From: a virus
Virus record (IMG/VR): IMGVR_UViG_3300044633_000251
Coordinates: 1-44,140 of that record
DNA length: 44,140 nucleotides
Reading direction: 5' to 3' (one strand)
Under the pieces are notes generated by a model. It was not told the origin of the DNA, searched no databases, and was given only the letters and a program-made list of their open reading frames with translations. Numbering within the stretch: the first letter of the stretch is position 1; each line of letters starts with the position of its first letter. Position numbers and translations under genes: made by a program. Shown here piece after piece: positions 20,501-26,941 of the stretch.

Positions 20501-21140
20501 AAATTCTTCTGTAATTACTATTACAAGAACTTCCAATACAACAGGAGAAAATGCGATTGTAAATCCTGTAGTAAAGGCAAATGGGGTAATAGATAGAATT
20601 GATGTAATTTATGCTGGATCTGGATACGCATCAACTCCAACAATAACTATAGATGATCCATATAGAAGTGGAAATTCGAATGCTGAAATTATAATAGTTG
20701 GGGAAACTTCCTATAGAGGAGGAAATGCCTTATTACGATATGTTACAAAACCAGTCACGCTTGCTGCAGGATTTGACGCTGGTGATATAAGAGTATATTT
20801 CACGGCTTATAGACCTGTTAATTCCGATATATATGTATACTATAAAATATTAGATAGAAACGATATTCAGCAGTTTGGTGATAGCGATTGGCAATTAATG
20901 ACTATGATATCTGGCGATTCTTTATATTCTTCGTCAAGAAACGATTTGAGAGAATTCGTTGCTGCTCCTGGTAGAGATCTAGTTGCTGATAATAAAGTTT
21001 CGTATGTGAGTAAATCTTCTGGGGAAACTTTTGTGAACTTCTATCAATTTGCTATTAAAATTGTATTATCCTCGCCAGATTCTACAAGAGTTCCGTACTT
21101 GATAGATCTAAGAGCTATTGCATTACCAGAGGCCATATAA
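14505..21140 (+). CDS. Giant baseplate-associated structural protein with DUF4815-type N-terminus, 2211 aa
   Basis: The N-terminus (GPYWDDFDTNKNFHRILFKP, then GYAVQARELTQAQTILQNQI and FGNHIFKNHSIVSG) matches the DUF4815 pattern of large virion proteins in T4-like marine phages. Further along lie KRWRMEDITSLEERVNRLEY (near residue 965, a short helix), FDGVDVSNRIRQ, and SNEAPNGAFVKSAKLFFKTK with a following jelly-roll-like stretch near 1667-1800. A GxGY pair is at about 1988-2065 (DGGTGYSNSSVITI, YAGSGYASTPTITI). Position after gp8 suggests it takes the place of T4 gp10 and neighbours, linking wedges to fibres; that is inference. A strong AAGGAAAA site precedes the ATG. This is the longest gene in the window. 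Confidence 0.72.
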   Translation: MALTFQNGPYWDDFDTNKNFHRILFKPGYAVQARELTQAQTILQNQITKFGNHIFKNHSIVSGAGTTLNFSVYFLKLEPFDQFDNEIVAADFRNVTVTNSDGTIVAKVVHTAEKFVDNTGAVIDPPTLILSYISGDRFNNGDTVIVVDTDISAVVIDGNSIYQPSTGKSSIASVSDGVMYIDGYFVSVQEQTVSVDEYTDAPSARVGLSISENVFDYNDDPSLLDPALGSSNFQAPGADRYKIQLTLISKPLAIDEDDTFIELLRIDAGKLLKSVRFTEYSIIDDYFARRTFDTNGDFISEKFKLTTESIPSSSNTFLVKVGPGKAFVRGYVVENQSDASFTCHKARDYNTVENSTMFMGYGNYLYCDTVTGLVDQKGYQTVDFHVVKTPASLNNTSSPTYIATKAGTAKIRGMDFQFAPNSANSKSFIYKMSFVDIQTTTLRGYSANTYESNNSIALPSTFSATANAYKGLYITIDSGVNAGDLLQIVSYDGVGKVAQLNKTFRRTVEANVEFTILFTSKDFESFYAQSNTVTKGIINNSSKTNGVDSGDVVFANVGEQELIYPFENSFVKQNSVNNSNYHSWIRFTNKPINGSIQVPGTGVMEFEVGTDGVLDVSQINENFICVIRSPGTSGLAYGDIVTFGGTSTDGITISSSSSTATINKSTWTSTTLDIYAKVWIVNGNDQTYVKKTKTVVSANVSSVNYTGTQVTTNVHVDLVNAQVYYKKGTFNTTKQSLYIADARRIIKIIDTQLANTVPTTDMLSNPLYDVTRYYSFDDGQRDNYYDHASLALINGSPAPKGNLLVLLSYFSHSGGDGFFIGDSYINVPYENIPRYISKTGKTYNLRDSIDFRPKVKNANATFAFEDSVSSSPIGIPVDGTNFITDYSYYIGRKDIIVISKDKNISLIEGVSSINPKEPKEPDGSIIIGRLTHEPYTSFIPGDDTVGTSSSLNLQFVNHKRWRMEDITSLEERVNRLEYYSSLSNIEQSAKSLQIPDEFGNNRFKNGILTDDFSSYKVADAYSQDLACSISQAKRKLFARTDVANYPLFLRDALYSNGVVRDSDDLNYKVHYDGVISYATLPYSTMPLATQPYATGTVNLNPFMFIGIEGVCYISPSIDNWISTSRLPDILISSTDPGFKVSVESNTNNVFADYQTITSTERPPVTTTSEIQFKTNTTEYNDPTRNFPSRMTEDEVLDFYTLYGSEAYSGGKPLFTTAILGLVPPLKTKPIPNGVTITNWGSGGYLGHLQFSVAMFLWEKHSKTGLWSGIGTTSLTSVSTSTVTQTTDVKIWGNWQNVTDTFEQNNGFVTDVSMNPYIRSQQIQFVAKDLLVNSPMSCFFDGVDVSNRIRQSNIIEVNNTILYSNIRSRLISPTQAFQTGDVLAYYDTATASYKKFAIVVNVHTNNSTEIYNSANVNIGVILRQKLDLGSDVDSTIYFKNTNLNSNVFALIINGSGATTGIKAKANLASIYKVSGKIKKQYGSNQIVIPRTYSGEFTNNQSKYVGRDLFVIYPDMEISYRIASGREDNTNNEIVLMTDNTSIITANSIANAIFDIKPVNPSGRLRSDKVGAISGTLYLPGNQFKTGEKIFRVDNRTGGNSGTETTFAQTKFFASSLNVQKQNLNFSSDPSKISGSKTTSTSSNTVNTVKQTYASTKIVNYVDPVCQSFIVYSNEAPNGAFVKSAKLFFKTKPTTHNSPVTVSILETINGYPSGDFLPHSTVVLNTDEIKVSESPNMEDESTWTEFTFPVPVYIRPETMYALLVRTNSNEYFIWTAELGEFALSSTAGGFANYKIAQTPYIGELFLSQNTITWAADQNKDLMFQLTRCDFDITKNPSIDFVVPTKLPQRHLVDNSLSYSDDANTSSDFGVSYTTNQNREISAFNVTASDLTFDVAPITYTYKATIKSPRETEVFPHSITPGKYGTATYDDIYLDDGKGERILIANSANSFVLTATLSSRDSLISPVISESGTTLYGVKWAINDLGLANNNFIVIDGGTGYSNSSVITITRTSNTTGENAIVNPVVKANGVIDRIDVIYAGSGYASTPTITIDDPYRSGNSNAEIIIVGETSYRGGNALLRYVTKPVTLAAGFDAGDIRVYFTAYRPVNSDIYVYYKILDRNDIQQFGDSDWQLMTMISGDSLYSSSRNDLREFVAAPGRDLVADNKVSYVSKSSGETFVNFYQFAIKIVLSSPDSTRVPYLIDLRAIALPEAI

Positions 21141-21141
21141 T

Positions 21142-21357
21142 ATGTTGACTAAGGTCAAAGGAACCGATTTTTTGAGAGATTCTAATAATATGGCTTTAAT
21201 AAATAATAATGCAACCGAATTAGAAGCATATAAAACAAGAAGACAACAAATGATTCGTCAAAAGGAAGAAATCGATTCTATAAAAGAAGAAATTTCTTCC
21301 GTCAAAAGCGACATTTCGGAAATTAAGCAGTTATTATTAAAAGCATTAGACAAATAA
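21142..21357 (+). CDS. Small coiled-coil virion-associated protein, 71 aa
   Basis: I choose the ATG at 21142, just after the preceding stop, over the in-frame ATG at 21118 that overlaps the big gene, because the sequence MLTKVKGTDFLRDSNNMALI begins the conserved part of a small protein family found between the giant structural protein and the fibres in T4-like marine phages. The C-terminal half is a clear coiled coil with hydrophobic heptads (IDSIKEEISSVKSDISEIKQ), consistent with trimerisation or docking to a fibre. Its function is unknown to me. No membrane segment or catalytic motif is seen. A GGATAAATAA stretch follows, where the next gene's ribosome site and a late-promoter-like ATAAATA overlap. 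Confidence 0.8.
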   Translation: MLTKVKGTDFLRDSNNMALINNNATELEAYKTRRQQMIRQKEEIDSIKEEISSVKSDISEIKQLLLKALDK

Positions 21358-21368
21358 AGGATAAATAA

Positions 21369-24300
21369 ATGCCAATAGTACAAATATCGTTAGCAAATAC
21401 ATTCTTCGAATGGCTTGGTACAACAGTAAATCTGGTTTATTATGCCAACTTACTCGAAACAGGAAACTATGAAAAATCTTCTAACACATTTTTCATTAAC
21501 TCTCCCGGAACAGGATTTGTTTGTAATTCTGCTGCAGCATTTAATAATCCAACAAACTTTAATAACCCCGGAACTTCTATTTCGGTTACAAACGATGGTC
21601 AATTTTTATCCAACGTTCATGTATCAAAATTAATAAATCTTCCGGGGTTTGTAATTAGTAATACTGGAATATCTACTAATAATTTTACATTAAGTGTTTC
21701 TACAAACACTGTTTTTGTTTCTAATACTTTAAATGCAAATGCAAATACATTAAATATTACGACAAAAGGAGATTCTAGATTTTTATCTAATACCATTGTA
21801 GTAAATAGTAATACAACAACATCAAATGCAAATACATTAAATATTAGAGCTATTACGGCAAACGTATTATCAAATAATTCTATTTTAACCAGCAATGCTA
21901 TCACATCAACTGCAAATGCAACTAGTATATTAACACTTGGTACAGCTAATATAGATTCTGTTACATTAAATATAGATAGTAATTTAACTGGTATTACTTC
22001 AAATACTACAAATGTTATTTCTAATACCGTTTCCGTATTAGGAAATACTATAGCATTAACAGCTAATACAACAAGAATAACATCAAATGATTATACAGCA
22101 TTTAGTAATAATTTTACATCAACTGCAAATGTAACTAATATATTAACACTTGGTACAGCTAATATAGATTCTGTTACATTAGATATAGATAATAATGTAA
22201 CAAATATAGATTCTAATACTTTTAATATTACTACTTCTGGTATTTCTACAATACTATCTAATAATACAGTTGTTGTTAGTAATAATTTCACATCGAATGC
22301 TAACACAACAAATATCAGATCTATTAGAGATACTAACATATTATCCAATAATACAGTTGTTGTTAGTAACAATTTTACATCAACATCAAACGATTCCATA
22401 GTAATTTCTAATAGAATAGCTATAACAGGAAATACATCAAATTTAATTTCCAACAGTGTTAATATTAGATCTGCTAATTTTGGAATAGTATCCAATACAG
22501 TCAACTCTGTTTCTAATACTACAATAGTAAATAGTACAGGTAATACTTCTGTTATATCTAATAATGTGTATATTTCCACTAATAATATTGTTGATATAGA
22601 ATCCAATATTATTACTCTTGGATATAATAACTATGATAGAATTACTATCGATAGTCAAGGAACAACAATTGCGAATTCTTCGTTTATACAAAATGGAAAT
22701 GCTGCAATATTAAATGTAGTAGCACTAACAACTCCAAATACTACAGTAGTTACAAATTTAAATTCGGATTATTTGGATGGAAGTCATGGAAGTTACTATT
22801 CTAATTTAAGTAATACTGCTCATGAAAAAGCAAATACAGCATTTTCTAGAGCAAATACAGCATATGCTCACGCAAATGGTGCATTCTTACAAGCTAACAA
22901 TGCATATAATACAGGTAATAGTGCATGGGAATCGGCAAATGCCGCACACCAAAAAGCCAATGCAGCTTATAATACAGCAAATAATGCATGGGATGGTGCA
23001 AATGCATCTTACACATATGCATCATCAACAGCAAATAATGCATACATAACAGCAAATAATGCATGGGATGGTGCAAATGCATCTTACACATATGCATCAT
23101 CAACAGCAAATAATGCGTACATAACAGCAAATAATGCATGGGCTGGTGCAAATAATTCATATAGATTCGCATCAAATACAGCAAATAATGCGTACATAAC
23201 AGCAAATAATGCATGGAATACTGCAAATATAGCAAATATAAATGCGGCAAATGCCAGTTACTTAACTAATGGAACTGTCCCAAATGAACGATTGGTGAGT
23301 GTACCAAATTCTTCTTTGGCAAATAATATAATTAAATTTGGAAGTACAACAGTAGCTCTAGGATCTAATAGTAACATTATAACAGGACTATCTTCTTTAG
23401 AATCCACAGTTGGTATTTTTGGTGCATTCACTGCAACTGATGTGACTATTTCGGGTTCTGTAATATACAACAATAGATCAATAAAATTATCAAATAATGT
23501 ACCTACTTGGAATTCTTCCATATACTATACCAAATCTGGTATTAATGTAAATAGAACTTTTGATTTATACGCAAATAATCAAACAAACCAAACATATGCT
23601 AATAATTTCGTTGATGCTGAACTAGGATGGAGCGAATCCGATAAAAGATGGGTTGTGGTCGATGTTGTTTCATCCAACGCTAATACAGAAACTATTGTTT
23701 GGGATAGCATAGGACTAAATAAAGATAATTTATCTTTCTTTTCAACAACCACTTCGTCCGAATTGGCATCAATAATTTCAGATGAAACTGGATCTGGTAA
23801 CTTAGTATTTTCAAATTCTCCAACATTAGTAAATCCAATATTATCATATTCTTCTCCAACTATAGTTGCAAATTTAAGTTCGGATCTTTTAGATGGTCAG
23901 TCTGGAGAATATTTTACCAATTTAACTAATACCGCCAATACTTGGTTACAAGCCAATGATGCTATAACGTTAGCATCGGCTAAAGCAAACGACTACTCTA
24001 CATTGGTAGCTTCTTATGCTAATGACTCGGTAACATTAGCATCGGCTAGAGCAAATGACCACTCTACATTAGTAGCTTCTTATGCCAATGATGCTATAAC
24101 GTTAGAATCGGCTAGAGCAAACGACTACTCTACATTGGTAGCTTCTTATGCTAATGACTCGGTAACACTAGCATCGGCTAGAGCAAATGACCACTCTACA
24201 TTAGTAGCTTCTTATGCTAATGACTCGGTAACATTAGCATCGGCTAAAGCAAACGACTACTCTACATTGGTAGCTTCTTATGCTAATGACTCGGTAACAT

Positions 24301-26270
24301 TAGCATCGGCTAGAGCAAATGACCACTCTACATTAGTAGCTTCTTATGCTAATGACTCGGTAACACTAGCATCGGCCAGAGCAAATGACCACTCTACATT
24401 AGTAGCTTCTTATGCCAATGATGCTATAACATTAGCATCGGCTAGAGCATATACAGACGCAGCAAATTCTTATTTGATATCAAACAAATATGATAAGACT
24501 GGGGGAACGATTTCCGGAAATGTTATTATAACAGGAGATCTCTCTATAAATGGAACCACAACAACAATAAATTCCACAACATTATCCGTAGATGATAAAG
24601 AAATAGAATTGGGATCTGTAGATTCCCCCACAAACACCACTGCAGATGGTGGAGGAATTAGACTAAAAGCCGGGGTTTTCGGAGACAAACTACTAAATTG
24701 GATTTCATCCAGCAATTCATGGACAAGTTCCGTGGATTTCAATTTATCTCCTTCCGGATCGTCATATAGAATTGGGGGAACATCAGTATTATCCACATCT
24801 GTACTGGGTTCTAGTGTTACTACTTCATCTTTAACTTCTGTTGGAACATTGACAAGTGTTACCACTTCGGGTCAAATAGTTTCTACCGATGTTTGGGATG
24901 CTACTACTGGTGGCGGAAATATTAGTTTAAATTCTTCTACAGGAAACAGAATAGACTGGAATACAAATGGAGTAAATCCTCCTTCTACTACAACAAGAAG
25001 TACAGGAACTAAATTAGTATTATATCCATCGGTTTCAGCTTCGGCAGTAGATTATGCTATAGGAATTGAAAATAGTACTTTATGGAATTCTGTTCCTCTA
25101 TCATCAAATGCATTTAAATGGTATGCTAATACCACGGCAGTAATGACTCTTTCTGGTACTGGAGTTCTAACTGCAGATGGTTCCGGACTAACAAACCTAA
25201 ATGCAACAAATTTATCTTCCGGAACAATTCCCGGAGATAGGGGTGTAAGTGCGGGTTCAACATCAGCTTCTTTTGTTGAATATAATGGAACTACAAAAAC
25301 AATAGGTCAATTTGACGGCGGTTCGACTGCACCAACAAATACTACTAGATTAAATTACGATGGTAATTTATATGCCACAACATTCTATGGTGCTGGTACT
25401 GGTTTATCAGGAACTGCATCTAGTTTAACTGCTGGTGCGGTTACTAATGGTGTTTATACATCTAGATCATTAACAATAACAAATGGTACAGGAATTACTG
25501 GAGGATCTGCACAAAACTTAGCTGCTGATAGATCATGGACTATTGGATTAACTGGACAAGCACTAGCATTCCATAATCTAGCATCAAATGGATTGGTTAC
25601 TAGAACTGCTGCTGACACCATTGCGGCAAGAAGTATTGCCGCATCAACAGGAATTAGTGTTACTAATGGTGATGGTGTTGCTGGAAATCCTACAATAACA
25701 AATACTGGGGTTACTTCAATAACTGGAACTGCTAGTCAAATAACTGCCTCTGCTTCCACTGGAGCAGTTACACTTTCTCTTCCACAGAATATAACAACAA
25801 CAGCTACCCCAACATTTGGTGCATTGAATATTAGTAGCACATCTCCAACCATTAATATGGTAGACACAGATAATGTTACTAGATATCTTCACACAAATTC
25901 TAATATAATAGGATTTTTAACTAGTGCTTCTGCTTGGGCATTCCAATGTGATAATTCTGGAAATGTTACTGCAACAGGAAACGTAACAGCATATTCTGAT
26001 GAAAATCTAAAAGAAAATATTGAGACTATTCCAAATGCATTAGATTCCGTAAAACAAATGAGGGGTGTAAATTTCGTCAAGAAAGATACCAAAGAAGCAG
26101 GAACTGGTGTAATTGCACAAGAAATCCAAAAAATCGTTCCAGAAGTAGTACTAGAAGATGCTACAGGAACATTATCCGTTGCTTATGGAAACTTGGTTGG
26201 ATATTTAATCGAAGCAATTAAAGATCAACAAAAACAAATAGACGAATTAAAATCTAAAATAGGAAATTAA
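21369..26270 (+). CDS. Giant tail fibre with S74-type self-cleaving chaperone, 1633 aa
   Basis: Residues about 95-410 follow a 7-residue period built on Ser/Ala-Asn-Thr (SNTxxxV), suggesting a thin beta-solenoid shaft. Residues 540-614 hold three 25-residue Ala/Asn repeats, and 865-1018 seven 22-residue repeats (LASARANDHSTLVASYAND core). A TTTTINSTTLSVDDKEIELG module (near 1060) and an SGTIPGDRG module follow. The end is an S74 intramolecular chaperone: YSDENLKENI places the predicted nucleophile at Ser1543 and the dyad Lys at 1548, with GVIAQEIQKIVPEVV and a final coiled coil. In that family the 91-residue tail folds the trimer and then cuts itself off. A GGA ribosome site lies 7 nt upstream. 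Confidence 0.85.
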   Translation: MPIVQISLANTFFEWLGTTVNLVYYANLLETGNYEKSSNTFFINSPGTGFVCNSAAAFNNPTNFNNPGTSISVTNDGQFLSNVHVSKLINLPGFVISNTGISTNNFTLSVSTNTVFVSNTLNANANTLNITTKGDSRFLSNTIVVNSNTTTSNANTLNIRAITANVLSNNSILTSNAITSTANATSILTLGTANIDSVTLNIDSNLTGITSNTTNVISNTVSVLGNTIALTANTTRITSNDYTAFSNNFTSTANVTNILTLGTANIDSVTLDIDNNVTNIDSNTFNITTSGISTILSNNTVVVSNNFTSNANTTNIRSIRDTNILSNNTVVVSNNFTSTSNDSIVISNRIAITGNTSNLISNSVNIRSANFGIVSNTVNSVSNTTIVNSTGNTSVISNNVYISTNNIVDIESNIITLGYNNYDRITIDSQGTTIANSSFIQNGNAAILNVVALTTPNTTVVTNLNSDYLDGSHGSYYSNLSNTAHEKANTAFSRANTAYAHANGAFLQANNAYNTGNSAWESANAAHQKANAAYNTANNAWDGANASYTYASSTANNAYITANNAWDGANASYTYASSTANNAYITANNAWAGANNSYRFASNTANNAYITANNAWNTANIANINAANASYLTNGTVPNERLVSVPNSSLANNIIKFGSTTVALGSNSNIITGLSSLESTVGIFGAFTATDVTISGSVIYNNRSIKLSNNVPTWNSSIYYTKSGINVNRTFDLYANNQTNQTYANNFVDAELGWSESDKRWVVVDVVSSNANTETIVWDSIGLNKDNLSFFSTTTSSELASIISDETGSGNLVFSNSPTLVNPILSYSSPTIVANLSSDLLDGQSGEYFTNLTNTANTWLQANDAITLASAKANDYSTLVASYANDSVTLASARANDHSTLVASYANDAITLESARANDYSTLVASYANDSVTLASARANDHSTLVASYANDSVTLASAKANDYSTLVASYANDSVTLASARANDHSTLVASYANDSVTLASARANDHSTLVASYANDAITLASARAYTDAANSYLISNKYDKTGGTISGNVIITGDLSINGTTTTINSTTLSVDDKEIELGSVDSPTNTTADGGGIRLKAGVFGDKLLNWISSSNSWTSSVDFNLSPSGSSYRIGGTSVLSTSVLGSSVTTSSLTSVGTLTSVTTSGQIVSTDVWDATTGGGNISLNSSTGNRIDWNTNGVNPPSTTTRSTGTKLVLYPSVSASAVDYAIGIENSTLWNSVPLSSNAFKWYANTTAVMTLSGTGVLTADGSGLTNLNATNLSSGTIPGDRGVSAGSTSASFVEYNGTTKTIGQFDGGSTAPTNTTRLNYDGNLYATTFYGAGTGLSGTASSLTAGAVTNGVYTSRSLTITNGTGITGGSAQNLAADRSWTIGLTGQALAFHNLASNGLVTRTAADTIAARSIAASTGISVTNGDGVAGNPTITNTGVTSITGTASQITASASTGAVTLSLPQNITTTATPTFGALNISSTSPTINMVDTDNVTRYLHTNSNIIGFLTSASAWAFQCDNSGNVTATGNVTAYSDENLKENIETIPNALDSVKQMRGVNFVKKDTKEAGTGVIAQEIQKIVPEVVLEDATGTLSVAYGNLVGYLIEAIKDQQKQIDELKSKIGN
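22986..23210. repeat. 75-bp tandem repeat, three units
   Basis: Units start at 22986, 23061 and 23136; the next would begin at 23211 where the sequence diverges. Each encodes 25 residues around ANASYTYASSTANNAYITAN. The first two are almost identical in DNA. Closely related units occur in the 1883-aa fibre gene. Confidence 0.93.
23961..24422. repeat. 66-bp tandem repeat, seven units
   Basis: Seven in-frame units of 66 bp fill exactly 462 bp, each coding 22 residues (xxTLASAxANDxSTLVASYAND). Two unit types, one with ANDYST and one with ANDHST, recur in a near-alternating pattern with matched silent changes, the mark of unequal exchange or slippage. Confidence 0.95.
25995..26267 (+). other. 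S74 intramolecular chaperone coding segment of the first fibre
   Basis: Codons 1543-1633. Predicted cut is just before Ser1543 (TCT at 25995) in the AY-SDENLKENI context. The mature fibre would then end at residue 1542. Confidence 0.75.
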
Positions 26271-26271
26271 A

Positions 26272-26613
26272 ATGTCGGCAGGATACTTGGAACTTTTCTT
26301 AGAACAGGGAGAAACATTTTCAGCAAATGTTTCTCTAGACCAAATCAACGGATCTGCATATGATTTATCAAATTATACAGCAAAAAGCGACATAAAAAAA
26401 TCATATTGGTCTTCAAATACTTCAGCATCTTTTATCACTTCTATTGATGATACTGATGGAACCATAGGATTATATTTGTCAGCCAATACAACTCAAAGGT
26501 TAACATCTGGTAAATATGTTTATGATATATTTCTAACGGATACTGTAACAAATGCAAGGTCAAAAGTTTTAGAAGGAATTCTTTTTGTTGAACCTAGTGC
26601 AACTAAAATTTAA
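26272..26613 (+). CDS. Small fibre-associated beta protein, 113 aa
   Basis: The pattern LEQGETFSANVSLDQINGSA, then YDLSNYTAKSDIKKSYWSS, a GTIGLYLSANTT strand and LTSGKYVYDIFLTD with LEGILFVEPS is a family of roughly 110-residue immunoglobulin-like virion proteins common beside fibre genes in T4-like marine phages; its exact role is not known to me. It begins 1 nt after the fibre stop (TAGGAAAT upstream can serve as a ribosome site), so it is probably cotranslated with the fibre and could be an accessory or attachment subunit. No signal peptide, Cys or catalytic motif is visible. Confidence 0.72.
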   Translation: MSAGYLELFLEQGETFSANVSLDQINGSAYDLSNYTAKSDIKKSYWSSNTSASFITSIDDTDGTIGLYLSANTTQRLTSGKYVYDIFLTDTVTNARSKVLEGILFVEPSATKI

Positions 26614-26618
26614 AATTA

Positions 26619-26626
26619 CATAAATA
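26619..26626 (+). promoter_or_regulatory. Probable late promoter CATAAATA
   Basis: One base off the T4 consensus but fitting the NATAAATA motif of marine T4-like phages. It is followed by ATATACTAA, also seen after the CATAAATA at 30936. It lies 34 nt before ATG 26653. Confidence 0.55.
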
Positions 26627-26652
26627 AGATATATACTAACAGGGGATTAAAA

Positions 26653-26940
26653 ATGTCTTTAAGAGCAGTATCAGTAAAAATTAATGATATTAGTTCTGCT
26701 AGAATTAGAAATATATCTTATGATTCTAATATCAATGTAAAAGTAGATACACAACAAGATTACAAAGTTAAATCTATTGGTTTTGGGACCAAAAGATTAA
26801 AAAATCTTGAAGATGTTTCGGCATTAAGCCCACAAGACGAAGATGTTTTGATTTATAATGCTGTTTCCGAAAAATACGAATCCAAAAAAATATCCTCTGA
26901 CCAAATAGATTTAGATAATATAGACGCAGGAACATTCTAA
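26653..26940 (+). CDS. Small virion protein with C-terminal D-x-GTF motif, 95 aa
   Basis: It has an N-terminal beta stretch (MSLRAVSVKINDISSARIRN) and a C-terminal segment, LKNLEDVSALSPQDEDVLIY then a KYESKKIS loop and QIDLDNIDAGTF. The latter part (LxDVxxxSPxDxDVLxYN) resembles modules found in fibre proteins, where they form a short shaft or collar, and the end matches a D-x-GxF tail found on neighbouring structural proteins. A strong AGGGGA ribosome site lies 7 nt before the ATG. Function unknown; association with the fibre is inferred from sequence style and position. Confidence 0.7.
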   Translation: MSLRAVSVKINDISSARIRNISYDSNINVKVDTQQDYKVKSIGFGTKRLKNLEDVSALSPQDEDVLIYNAVSEKYESKKISSDQIDLDNIDAGTF

Positions 26941-26941
26941 T

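Noticed and set aside
21118-21141. Earlier ATG (21118) for the small coiled-coil gene
   Set aside because: It overlaps the preceding gene by 23 nt and adds eight residues outside the conserved pattern; ATG 21142 fits family starts better.
21361-21367. ATAAATA before the first fibre gene as a late promoter
   Set aside because: It is only 1 nt from the ATG and follows AAAGG; it is better explained as the ribosome site region, with transcription coming from upstream.
22091-22606. 171-codon minus-strand frame rich in Leu/Val within the first fibre gene
   Set aside because: Its repeat pattern is the complement of the SNT repeats; hydrophobic runs come from Asn/Thr codons read backwards.
22894-23250. 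His/Leu/Tyr-rich minus-strand frame
   Set aside because: It is the antisense image of the Ala/Asn 75-bp repeats, not an independent membrane protein.
23961-24422. Regularly spaced repeats suggesting a CRISPR array
   Set aside because: The 66-bp units are contiguous with no unique spacers and keep the reading frame of a fibre gene.
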